Part shown: positions 34,875 to 46,632 of the stretch, in pieces
How the letters are laid out: each line of letters begins with the position of its first letter
How positions within the stretch are numbered: the first letter of the stretch is position 1
Assembly: GCF_910592395.1 (NCBI RefSeq)
Contig: NC_088311.1
Location: 5,086,501 to 5,150,500, forward strand
Source of the DNA: Lineus longissimus
Lineage: Eukaryota > Nemertea > Pilidiophora > Heteronemertea > Lineidae
Direction: 5' to 3'
DNA: 64,000 nucleotides
The notes under the pieces: generated by a model
What the model saw: only the letters and a program-made list of their open reading frames with translations
What the model was told of the DNA's origin: nothing
The model's database searches: none
Made by a program: the position numbers and the translations under genes

Positions 34875-35145
34875 ATTCATTTCCGATATTGCTTTACCAC
34901 GTCGGAATCACATGGCTCTAATTAAAACACAATATGGAACCTTCATCGAATCCGATGTGCCATCATCTCTTTATAAAGTAACCTCTTAATAAAATCCAAT
35001 TGATAAGTTGAACGAACAACATAACAAACGGAACTGTTTCCGGAAATTGGTTCTAAGCTAAACTTTATTGGCAAAATAAATGATTATTGAAATAAGCACA
35101 TGTCAGGGTCGATTTATCCATTCATTATAAAAAGGCCCTATCCCG
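34875..35145. repeat. Duplicated segment, upstream copy (old CAP-gene promoter?)
   Basis: Clearly related to 36590-36860, with small indels. Shared blocks include catttccgat, aaccttcatcgaatc, gatgtgcca and aaactttattggc. It ends with a TATA-like sequence (attataaaaag near 35126), but no CAP-like coding exon follows. It is probably the 5' side of a lost or decayed paralogue. Confidence 0.7.
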
Positions 35146-36589
35146 AGTCCCAATGTCTATCAAAAATCCCTGCGGTTTTTTTCGGTCTCGTGGCACCCAG
35201 AAAAAAGACATTTATTTTGTGAAATGATTTGAAGAAAAAATGTTTTATTGTGCAAAGTAATTTTTTATAAAATCGTTAAAAGATAATAAAATTAACAACG
35301 CCTCAAATAGAATGTAAATGCAATAGCATCCCGCGAAGTTACTATTTATAGCTCACAAGGTCATTTGCATAAGATATTGAGGCCGTTTTAGTCACGTGAC
35401 AGTCGGACATCGACACTTATTTCTACGCATTTGAGCTTATTTCAAAGTCAATTATCTTTGACCCTGCATTGTTTTTAGCATGAATGATACCATAGAGTCA
35501 GAGAGAGAAATATTCAGAACAATTATGTAGTATTTGCAACACTCGGACATGTGCCAGATTGAATCTAACTGCCCTAGTTAGAAAGCCTGAATCCATTACG
35601 AAACCGCATGTTTGTCCGACATTGCCTGTATTTCAGCGACGGGGAAATAGAGGGCAGCAGCTGCAGTGACGTCATCTTCGCGGAATGCTATTTCCCTTTT
35701 CGGCGTTCAGTGAGATGGTCAATCAATATAATAATTCCACTAATATCAATAAGCATCGGTTGAAAAGGTTATTCAAGTATATAGTCGAGAGCTTGGCGTC
35801 AGCTAACCCCTTTCCCAGGGGACCATTAGCTCTATAAACGAAATTTGGGGAGATGTTATGAAACGCAGGTGGAAACTGAATAATCCAAGGCCACACCGTA
35901 CTCCATACTTTTCAATGAAGAATCGTATTACCTTATCAAATTGCTTTAGTCTTAATTTTCTACTTTTCTACATGTTCTTTACTCCTCTGCCTAATTTAAG
36001 TTCAGTAACGATCCGATTCGGTCTAGATTGTTCTGCAGCGCATGAATGTGAGCGCAAGTATTAATAATTGTTTGATGTACATTCCGAAACTTACGTAATT
36101 CATGACGTCGTAATTCATGTCTTGTTTGGTTTAATGCCATGTAAACGGCCTTATGAGCTCTGGTCTGGTTTGATGTGGTCTAAAAAGTTGACTGTCTAGT
36201 TTTGGCCGACTTTTTTGCGTCGAGTAGTAGTCATTCATGGCGTCGTGAGCGATGTGATATGGTCAGGTCTTGTTTGATTTTTCCGGTGTCATCGGCCCTA
36301 AAGTGCGCAATAAGAAACTCCGGTAATTCAAATTAGTCGTTAGTAATTTTCCCAGAATCGTTTTGCATCTGAAAGGATGATTGCAGCTGGGTCGTTCTGT
36401 TTAGATCAAAATATTGATGTGGTTGTTACAGAAGGAAAGTTATAATAACGCATTTTACAGCTGCGATTTAATTAGAAGACTTATATCACCGCCTGTCTAA
36501 CAACTTTTATCACCGCAGACAGGTCATCATCATTATAGTGTCAATCGTTTTCTACTCACCACAATTCAATTCAAAAGAATATAGCGAAT
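35146..36589. other. Non-coding DNA between the duplicated segments
   Basis: No coding frame or element end recognised. AT-rich, with scattered short inverted motifs only. Confidence 0.5.
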
Positions 36590-36860
36590 CTCATTTCCGA
36601 TGATGCTGTGTCGAGGCAGAGTCGCACGGCTCCATAAAACACGCAATATCGAACCTTCATCGAATCTGATGTGCCAACATCTCTTTACCAAACAATCTTT
36701 TCATTAAACTCAATTGATGATTGGAAGGAAATTGGAACATAACGGCTTTTTTACGGAAATTGATTCTTTACTAAACTTTATTGGCAGCGGAACCCAATGT
36801 TAGGCCAGGATCGATTTAAATGGATTAAATGTTTTTGTCGTGTTATAACGAATGGATGGC
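36590..36860. repeat. Duplicated segment, downstream copy next to the CAP gene
   Basis: Second copy of the segment at 34875-35145. It lies about 40 bases before the TATA box of the CAP gene, so it probably includes its proximal regulatory DNA. Confidence 0.7.
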
Positions 36861-36899
36861 CCTATTATTACTGGGACTAATCCAGCTACTATGCCGGGG

Positions 36900-36906
36900 T
36901 ATAAAG
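36900..36906 (+). promoter_or_regulatory. TATA box of the CAP gene
   Basis: TATAAAG lies 56 bases upstream of the start codon at 36962, placing transcription start near 36930 with a 5'UTR of about 30 bases. Confidence 0.65.
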
Positions 36907-36961
36907 TAGCTTTGACGGTCGCAGATCCGTACTTGCGGTATTCCGCTGAGCCTCAAACGAG

Positions 36962-39900
36962 ATGTCGCGCATAATATTCAACTTGGTTTTGGGTAAGTGA
37001 CATTTTTCATACTCCTCATTGTCATGTTCGGTTTCAACCATTTTTCTCTCCTTTAAATCGCGACTCAAAATTCAAACAGAATCTCGCTACCATTTTGGCG
37101 ATTTGCAACATTACATGTACCAGAGTCTTTCAAATAATAATTTATTTGAAAGACTCTGCATGTACTCAGCATCTACTAAAAAGACAACTTTAAATCATTT
37201 TGGCGAATCCGAATCAGCTAGAAAGAACTGAGCGTCGCGCAAACAAGCTAATTTTGTCGACTTTAGAGCCGCTGTCAAAGTAGTTGTAACATTACTCATC
37301 AATACCGAGTAGAGTGAGCTATGTTCTTGAGGAGTTGATTTTTAAAAAAAAGTCCCGGTCCGAAGCAATTTGAAGAAATGGATTTTTGTTGTTACTGCAT
37401 TTTTTGTTTATTCTACTTGAAGCGAGACCTGTCATAAGTCAAAAGTAAATTGAAATTAATCGAAATGAATAAGGAAATAAGGTGCCAAATATTTGTGTAG
37501 GTAGGCCCCAAGTACGTTTCACCAGTGGTGTTGATTGTACTGACTGACCCGCTCTGTCTTTCAGTTCTACTCGTGGCCAGCGTTCACGTATCTGACGTGA
37601 AGGTAAGTACATAAACTTGAGTTTGAGGGGCTTGGCATCCGCTTTCACTGCGCTGAAGACAAGGCGGCCTTTGGTATCTCGTTGAATTCATGAACTGGTA
37701 ACAAGAAAAAACTTGAATCACGAACTTTCGAAATAGAATGGCCATTTCATTTTTCGGGATCGCTGACGTTTGGCCGATGGTGTAACACTGTCGCTGACGC
37801 AAGCCTGTTAACAAATCATGTTTGCAAGGCCGCTGCTAAGTATATGTCTACTAATCAATTGATAAAACGCCCAGTAAGTTAGGAGTAGGCGTCAGTACAT
37901 TAGAATCAAGACAATTGTTTTATGAAGCAATTTCATTTCAATTAAATAACACAAATTACAGTTTTGGAAACTCTACAAACGAGATTATACAATAATTTCC
38001 GAGACAACTTGCCCTATTCAAAATTAAAATTCATTCTTCATTACATTTCCTAAGAAATTGGTTTCTATGAGTAATGTCAGATGCTACGACATCTAATTAG
38101 TTTGGCTCTAAAATTGAGGTGTTTTAAGTAAATACGATGAGCTTCAAAATTGCCGAGTGTTTACATTATTTATTGATTGATGATGATGATGATCGTGAAG
38201 CAGCTGTTCAAAGGTGGGTGGCCCGTGTCCTCCCGACCGGAGTTTAGTTCTGTACAAAGTAAATAACAGCGGAACGTTTCATTTAGAGAACAATCGATTA
38301 TTCTATAAACAGACGAGTATAACTTTCAATAAATCTGATGATTGTTTTGAAATTCGTCTTGGTCCCTGTTTAGTTCAAAAACGCTGTTTTCCACTGAGGT
38401 ACATCTACCTATACGGGTACATGATAAAACTCGAACTTGTACAGGGTTCGCATTGAACGCTGCGATGATAAAAGACTGTACATGTATATCCTGAATATAA
38501 AACTGAAATAAATACGTTTTCTTGTCCTCTTTGCCAGGCTGAATGCGACAAAAAGTTCTCGGATGTCGCAGCAGACCACACGGCTTGTTCAACTATCGAC
38601 AAGTCAGTAGGTGGCGTTAAAGGTAGGAGTTTTAAAGAGGTGCAGTCAAAGAAACACTTATAAAACGGTCACTTTAAAATTTTATCAACGACTCTAAACA
38701 AAGCGGAAAAGGCTTTCATTGAAACATTTTATGCCTTACTTCAAACAGTTAATCATCTGATATTGTCAGCGGCCATCTGGGCCATATATAATTGAATGAC
38801 ATTCAATGACAATTATTCAATTGATTTAATCATCCCTTTCTAACTAATTATATTTACTACGATCAATGAGTGCAAGCATTTGGTAATCACGATGGTACTG
38901 TGGGCGGTGGAGGAGGCACGGGCTATATTAACGACATTGGACTTCTTTGACATTTGCAGGGATTGACGCTACTACTAAGGCTCAAATACTGAAAATAAGC
39001 AATGATTACAGGGCGCGGCAGCAAGCCAAGAACATGGCAAAATTGGTAAGATGATAATACATTATTCATGAGTTGAAACGATAGTTTTTAAAAAGAGGCG
39101 TGGTTGCTAGTTTACAAATCCATAAGGTAAATGTATGGTTGGTCATGAAGGATGCGAACAAGATCCACTCATGACGATGCCACTTTTGGCTTTATCGACT
39201 TTCTCTTCTGCAGAGGTAATTTTTTAAAATCTAATGATTGCTTCTAAAAAGGGATTTTACTCCTCAGTGCTACATTTATAGCGTATTGAAAAATAATACA
39301 TGTTGTATAGCGGAATGAGAAAAACGTCGATCTTACAATTATAATGTTTTATTTTTGTTACGATAACAGGAAATTTTGTCATTGTTGTGTTTAACTTAGA
39401 AAATGATTTTGCTTGCAGGTCTGGGACGACGAGGTTGCCATGATTGCCCAGAAGCATGCGGAGCGGTGTGTCTATGGACATGACGAAAACTACCAACGAA
39501 ACATCCCCGGTACGTCTTTTTTATTTCAATCTCATGTACACGCAACCAGCAGTCATACACTGACGCAACCTACGGTCTCTAATATGATGACCCCAGGCCC
39601 ATGCAGTGAGGTAATTTTGCTCACTTGGGAAACGAGCCAGCTGATTTCATCTTTAAATCTGTTGTCGTAATCACCACCTCTTGATCGTCAGATGTGTACA
39701 GAATGAGAATGTGTAATGGCCACTTTGAAGTAACAATACCTAAAAAGAATCTGAAGATAGCTGCTCCGATCATTGGCCGAATTTTCGCAGAAATATTTAA
39801 GTTATTTTTCAGGGCGGTTCAGCGTGGGCCAAAACATTGCAATTGGTCGCAGCAATTGGGAATTGTCGCTGCGTGATTGGTATATTGAGGTTGACAACTT

Positions 39901-40072
39901 TGTATATGGAATGGGCGCCAAGGATGTCAAGGAAGACATTGGTCATTACACAGCGGTAAGTTAACTACTCCCTATGTCGAATAAAAAATGCTTAGCTTCG
40001 TCGCAGCTCATTTACCACATTCCCTCAAGCACGTGCGTGTAAAGTTGCATACTCGAGGATTCGTATCATCGG

Positions 40073-40105
<33 letters not shown>

Positions 40106-42212
40106 TAAAAATCATAATGTAAAATAATAATTTTTCAGATGGTTTGGGCAACGACCCTCAAGATTGGGTGTGGCTATGCCAAGTGCGATTACAAGGGGAA
40201 CGATCTAGGTTATTACGTATGTAACTATGGACCAGCGTAAGTAGGCCCTATGCAATTTTACTACTTCCTTTTGAATTGCATATATTCAATGGAATAAGGT
40301 CCAATACATGTTCAGGTTCACACTGGAAAGATATCATGCCGGTCAACCGTCGTTGTGCGTATATCCATGAAAGACTGATATTCACCGCCGATAAGTCGGC
40401 ATGCAGATTATTTACCGTGAGCGATATTTTCGACCACCGATCTGTGGCGATCTTCTGGTCTGGGAGTTTTTGCCATCTTTACCTGAACTCGTTGGCACAA
40501 TATAACCACAAAAAGGTTCCAAAATAAACTTCCGAGAAGTATAATATAGCAGTACTCCAATAGAATTACGAATTTGATACCTTGTGCCTGGTTAAACCTG
40601 TCAAAAATTGCTAGTCGTCAGTTTGTTTATTTTCATATTAGTCCTATACTACCATGCAATTTATGACGATGTTTCCTTTCGTCATCTGTATCAATCATGT
40701 AAGAAACTTAAGGAAAAATATAACAATAATGCAACGGTATGCTTCATTTTGCAGAGGCAATGGCCGGAACATTAATAAACCGTACATTAGTGGAACGAAA
40801 GGGAGTGATTGTAAGACGAAAACATCAGACGGACTCTGTGGTAAGTGCATACACATCATTCTCCGGTGGAACCTCACAACAATATCGGAATGCTGAGAGA
40901 ACGCTGGGCGATTTCGGCCACTCGACCCTTCTATATGACATGTATGACATACACGCACTACTACAAACAAATGGAATAAAAGTGACCGTGCTGCTGAGGA
41001 ATTGTGAAATAGCGTGAAATCGTCCAACCACCCATGTATACTAGCCTCATACTTAAACATTCATATTGTTTGTCGGAAGGAGAGCGTTTATCCAATTTCA
41101 TCGCGCCACCTTATATTTCAGATTGCGGTGATATCGAATGTGACAACGGTGGACACCTGAACCCTGAGAATTGCGAGTGCCAGTGTCCCAACTTTGAATG
41201 GATCATCAAAGAAAATAATTGCAAACGTAAGCTACATGTACATGACTGTATTATCTTCTGTAAAAAAGCAAATTGCATTTCTGCGCGTCTCTCAAAGCAA
41301 CTTAATCAAAGGACTCTGAAAATATGTCAATTCATCGATCTCACCGCTTCATTCCGCCCTGTTGTTTCACATGGTTTTCAACAGCTAAAATTCCGGGCAA
41401 GAGCACAGAACTCGACATGGGAGTGTACAATTTATTGATGTTCTAGTTCTACCAGGCAACGAGAAGATGGCTGTCCGTACGGTGAAACCATGAAGAGTGC
41501 CGTGCGAAGCTATTAAAACAAAACTAAATGATTGACGTGGCGGATTTTTATGATAGAATCACATTTGTTATCAAAATTTCGAGTATTGTACCTGTGACTC
41601 AATTATTCCGCTGTGCCGCGCTCTCTCGTGCTTCTCCTTGCCTATCTCTCCTCAGTGTTTCTTATATTTTTTCAGACGACTGCACTAAGGCACCTGCAAC
41701 TCCTGGGTGGTTCTGCTTTAGTGCCGACGATTGTAAAGTTTATTCCAGTATGATGGTCGAATGCCCGAAAATGTGCGGTCTGTGTCCCTCTGGTAAGTTG
41801 AACTGTCATCAATATGTTATTTTACCTACATTGTTCTCTCGATTTGGTCGTGGTGTGTCGCCCGATCACAGTAAGCTAACGTGCAACGGCTAGCTTTCAC
41901 AAGCATAAACAAAATTGGCCGCGTCAGGAAATGCTTTGATCGAACTAGCACCGAGAGGCTGATCACCAGATCATCTGGGGTTATTCTGCTGCAAGCTCGA
42001 ATACGAAGTTTTTCCAGCTGCGCCCATTCAAACGAAGAAACGGTCACAACGAACATTGAACAATTCAAGGCACAGTTAAAACTATACTTTTAGGGTAGAG
42101 GGGCGTCTTGAGTGTGGTATCTGAGATATGTATACATATGTAGATCCGTGGTGGTGATATCAACAACGGAAAGGTACAAATTACAATATCATTATTTTAT
42201 CATTCAGATTAG
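36962..42212 (+). CDS. Secreted CAP-domain protein with EGF-like and ShKT modules
   Basis: Exons: 36962-36992, 37565-37602, 38538-38622, 38960-39045, 39419-39509, 39813-39955, 40139-40236, 40755-40840, 41122-41226, 41676-41792, then a short last exon. Phases agree; about 294 residues. The signal peptide ([17 protein letters not shown]) is split by intron 1. The CAP domain (about 55-205) shows [28 protein letters not shown] and [12 protein letters not shown]. The usual first motif HN is SN here (residues 65-66) and GEN is GQN (116-118), so two of the conserved CAP pocket residues are changed. A six-Cys EGF-like module ([10 protein letters not shown]) and a six-Cys ShKT module follow. CAP proteins act extracellularly in defence, reproduction and venom; the role here is unknown. 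Last exon: the best acceptor (before 42208) gives Asp then TAG at 42210-42212; others at 42243 or 42262 give longer tails. Confidence 0.9.
40074..40106. repeat. GAC/GAT trinucleotide microsatellite
   Basis: A run of gatgacgacg triplets in CAP intron 6, just before the acceptor of exon 7. Confidence 0.85.
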
Positions 42213-42221
42213 ACAAAAGGA

Positions 42222-42227
42222 AATAAA
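42222..42227 (+). terminator. Poly(A) signal candidate 1 for the CAP gene
   Basis: AATAAA 10 bases after the TAG of the shortest C-terminal model. It would give a very short 3'UTR. Confidence 0.35.
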
Positions 42228-42711
42228 GCATCATACATACAGAAGGGATCAACGACTTCAGCAGCTCCTCCCCAACTCCATTGGCTCGAATCCTCTTTTT
42301 TGCGGACAGTTTAACTGCCTTCAGCAGTAATCAGTGCTTCATTCTCAATTCCTGTTCTGTAGCATCTCATAACAAGTTTTCCATCAATCGAATCCAGTCG
42401 GTGATTAAGAAAGGAAATGCACGAAATGTAACACGAATGACATAGGTGATGAGTTCCTACGCCTTTCAGCAAAAAATTGAAATTTGCCATTGAATTTTAA
42501 GATTTCAACTTGCGTGAATACGTACTGAATTTCACTGAGCATTGCAGTCGTGTAGATGGATAAACAAATATATGATATACACCAAGTTTCATCAAATTCG
42601 TTTGCATGATAACTGAACTACGACATTGTGTATTTCTTTTTTCCTCGACCACTGCTAATTAGCAACGTCGTACCCCTTTAAATGCAGGTGGCTTAATATA
42701 CAAGTAGGAGA

Positions 42712-42717
42712 AATAAA
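42712..42717 (+). terminator. Poly(A) signal candidate 2 for the CAP gene
   Basis: AATAAA about 400-500 bases after the possible CAP stops, followed by a T/G-containing stretch. Confidence 0.45.
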
Positions 42718-43017
42718 ACTGTGTACTTACTTATGTATCTTATGTCTACATTGTACGGTTCTGCTGGGTCAATGAATTCTCATGTAAACAATTATAATAT
42801 CGTACTATGTATATCATAGTCTTGGAGAATAAAGTTGAATTAAATTGAATTTTGAGTTATTGTCAAATAAATCAGTTTGAGGCTTGCGAGCCTGTTTGGA
42901 CATCAAAAGGAAAGGAGTCGTTTCGAGATCGCAGGCTGTTGAACTTCCACATCTCGAGACAGTTAGAATAGGATGACGAAATGGACTGCCCCGGGGGTCT
43001 ATGTTGTGATTAGCCAT

Positions 43018-43215
43018 GCCAACTTCTCATGGGATGCGCATATAAGCTCCACCTGCTCGAAGGCTAATAGTACCCTCGGTTTTGTGAAAAGGACGTTAAA
43101 ATATGCACCACCACCAAATCCTTAGTGAGATCGCGTCTAGAGTATGGTTGTGCCGTATGGGACCCGTACAAGGAAAAGGACATTCGAGACCAGAAAATGG
43201 TTCGAAACAAAGAGT
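43018..43215 (+). pseudogene. LINE reverse-transcriptase C-terminal remnant
   Basis: Frameshifted fragments read as FSWDAHISSTCSKANSTLGF, VKRTLKYAP and then, in another frame, TKSLVRSRLEYGCAVWDPYK. This order and wording is characteristic of the thumb/connection end of jockey-type non-LTR retrotransposon polymerases (..LSW..HI..KANRTLGFLRRNL..LVRP.LEYAS.VWDP..). There is at least one frameshift and there are in-frame stops, so it is dead. Confidence 0.8.
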
Positions 43216-45868
43216 CAGAATCTGTACGGATGAATGTCCTATTCTCGGAGAAGTTCGGCCCCGAGGCACAATCGGACAGCATAACGATTTGTGTTGCTAA
43301 AACAGGACAGAACGATTTGTCTCGCTATATTTGCACTGTTCTCGGTCAAGTTCACCACAAGAGGTGCAGTCATTCTAAATGACTATTGTCTCAACTAAGA
43401 CTTGTCTTTTGTTCTCGAAAAGATCAGAACTACTATTTTTTCCATCCAGATTATACTGTCCTCGGAAAAGTTCAACCCTCGATACACAACCTGTAAGACG
43501 GGCCATTGTTACACTGCACTAGGACCATTGTCTCCGATAAGGTTTGACTGCCCTCGAAGGATTCATGACATCACCGGTAACACAGGGATGGAGATTAAAG
43601 AAAGGGCCCCAAAGCGTTGACATCTCCTTCCTATTTTTACTACGCCGGGCTAAGATACAAACCACAGTAAGCCTTGTGTATAGAGTAGTACAAGGAAGGC
43701 CGGTGCGCTACCCTCAGTGAGCTATTTATCTCATCCTGACTCGCATGCGTTCCCGTCACTACTATCGAGCTCCACAAACTTAATCTTAGATCGGGACTTA
43801 CTATAGGTGCACCACTCTGAAATATCTGTAACTAACTTGTGACTTTTGGGCAGGAACAACGTACACTCAAGCAGTGATATCACTGGCAAGCTGCGTGTAT
43901 ATTGTGTATTTTTTGAAACGACGACTTCATTTCATGTTATTGAAGTCTCATAGGACTGTGAACTGAAGTGTTTTCATTGAAATGTTGGCGTTGACAAATT
44001 GGAAAGACGTCTTAACAATACTCATTTGACATCGATGATTTTAATCTATTACACTTGGGGCACGTTTTATCTGTGTTCAATCTAACGGGCCTTTTCAAAT
44101 ATCACAGTTAATTTAGAGAAATTCTAAAGCTTGATCTCCGCTTTTCGTGTTCTTTTAGTCCAGTACTTATAAAGTATACATGCCTCGGCGTGAAAATCAC
44201 GGGTCATGTGAGCCATTCATTTCTTGCAAGCATAAGGGATCATCGAATAATAGCATCGCTTGAAAAATGAAGAACTCATTGTGCCTATTTCAATTACCTT
44301 TTTTAATGAGACAGCTTATTTGCTTCGGGTTGTGGTTTGGAAGCAGACTGATGATCTTACTGAATACCCAGCCTTTTCGAAAAACGCCGGCGACCAATCG
44401 CAGACGTACTCTGCCTAGTGACATAAAATGCCCTTTAAAATCTATCTTAAACAGTCTAAGCACTGTTATTTCGGCAATCAAAATAAAATTTATATAACTC
44501 AAACTCGCGAATTCAAAACCATGCACCAGGGATAATGCATCAATACATTTACTTAGATATCGGTCGTCGATTTCACACCAATCTCAACCTAATGGAACAA
44601 CAATACCCAAGGCGTTGTCTTAACCCAAGTTAAACTGCTGATTTGTGGATATACACCTTTCGTCACTTAGATATAAAAACATTGACCCGATTATCAGCAT
44701 CGATATCTTATACAGCCGAATATCAGCAAAACAAAATATGACTGTGATATTAGACTCATATTCGGTTCCCAGCCGGCGATGCTTGGTGTCTGGACCGGAG
44801 AGAATCCATTAGTGCTTGATTGGTAGCCTGCGCTGCAGGGTTGAAGGTGAGTGAGGGATCAACATGTGGTGGGGGCAGGGGGTGCGTTCATTCTTCCTTC
44901 AAGCCTTATTTTAGCGTTAGCTTTCATCGTATTCTCGCTAAATCCTTCTAATAATTTCAACAATCTGCAGGTTGACAATATGATTCAAATAACTCTTTAC
45001 ATTCACATTGACACGATCGAAGTGCCAACCCTACCTTCTTTATTTACTTTATTTATGTTAGCGATTGATCGCTTTACATGAGTAAGATTCGCCCGTGATA
45101 ACATTATTGCAATTTCAAGGCTGATTTCACATTGAACTATCTTTATGGGACATAGCATGTGTGGATAATTTATAAGTTTAAACAAGACTTTTGGACTCTG
45201 TGTTTCCCCCAAGTTGAATTCACGGAAAGCCGAGACATAGAGCAATATGAAGCACTGTAAGTATCCGTCATATTAAGCATCCAGCCAGGAACGAAATTTC
45301 TGAGAGCTCGATAGTCGTCCCCGATCCTAGACGTCCATTCCATTTCGCTCGTATAGTCTGGGGTAAAGTCCTTCCAGCCTGGTTTACTTGATGAAATACT
45401 TTTTCCCCGTCTAATTTAGTTATATATCGTATCAATGCTTTCCTCTATCGCGGGTTGAAAGCATTGCACATCAGCACTTTATCAGAGCAGATTGTATGCA
45501 TGACCAGGGCCCGGGTGCATCTTGTTTTAATTAGGCAGTGCATTTCACCATTTTGACTGTCAGATAGTCAAATGTTGCTTTTTGAGGTCTGCAAATAACC
45601 ATCGCTGGCAGCAAATAGGCTCACTTCAACGTGAGGCCCTTAACTACTCAATTCCACCAAAACAGATTCACCAGAATCATCAAAATGTCCGGAAGCGGCG
45701 GTACGGTAATGTCTTCCAAACCATTTTTGAGGCTGTTGATGGACATGTACTTCTTGTTTACCGGTGGTGTCTTTGATCAATCAATATAGACATATTGATA
45801 TTGCCCGTGAGAGGTGCTCAATTGATTCCCTCCTATAATTTCAGGTCATCGGCGTAAGATCGCTCAAA
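43216..45868. other. Non-coding stretch after the CAP gene
   Basis: Open frames of 60-90 codons overlap on both strands with no motif or splice support. Possible further LINE debris, not recognisable. Confidence 0.45.
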
Positions 45869-45945
45869 GATGCTTATCAAACAACCTCAATAAGATTGAT
45901 CAGTGGTGTGATGCCTCACATCTGAGCTTAGAAAAAAGTTTTGAT
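45869..45945 (+). pseudogene. Short reverse-transcriptase fragment
   Basis: One frame reads LNKIDQWCDASHLSLEKS, similar to the DL..i..WC....m.lN..K segment of LINE polymerases. Stops lie close upstream. Isolated fragment. Confidence 0.4.
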
Positions 45946-46253
45946 CCACGTTCCGCTGGCGCATGTGTATGATTGTATATATCATACGGGAGCGCCAATG
46001 AAAGCCCACTTTGAAGCATTTGGGGACGTTTTATATAGCAGCCTATCTGAATTTATCATACTATTGGTATCGATGATGAATATTATTGGTAATTAGTTTG
46101 AAGTAGTTACTGGTGATATTGATAGGAATAAACTACTGGTTTAGTGTTTGTGTTCCGAGACTCGTTGATATAAAGAATTACTTCTCTGTGAATATCGGCC
46201 TCAAGGGCCACTTGTGATGCTTGAGGGTGTTGACGTGGGGATATACCGTCGCC

Positions 46254-46632
46254 ATGAGTAGCTCTAAGTGGACTAGGAGTAGGGATGGGAGGACTGCTGC
46301 TGGATGTCCCGAACTGGTCGGCCTTCGATACCTGGACCCGAAGCAGAAGGGGATCACGCTAGACAAACAAGGATGGGTAAGTCACATTTTGCTTTGACAA
46401 GCCTGAGCATCTGAAGTTGTTTGCTATTAAATAATTTTTACTCATCATATTTTGGGATGAGGAAATGCTACGTTGCACGTTTCGACGGCTGCAAAATCAT
46501 TCAGCTGGGTTGCCCTAACAAACGGACGACTGACCATACGTCCCCTCCCCTCTCCTTCAGAGCAGTAGATGGAGAATCGTCTTAGAGAAAAAAATTATTA
46601 TAAGACCAAGATATCTCGATTCGGTCCAGTAG
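46254..46632 (+). CDS. Weak two-exon gene candidate
   Basis: ATG 46254 in a good context (gtcgccATGa) opens 41 codons to a consensus donor (gg|gtaagt at 46377). A strong polypyrimidine acceptor (cccctctccttcag) precedes 46561, from which the frame continues 23 codons to TAG. A TATAAAG-like motif lies near 46169. The predicted protein of 64 residues has no recognised domain and no signal peptide. The signals agree with one another but each is short; it could be a small gene, a non-coding RNA or chance. Confidence 0.2.
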
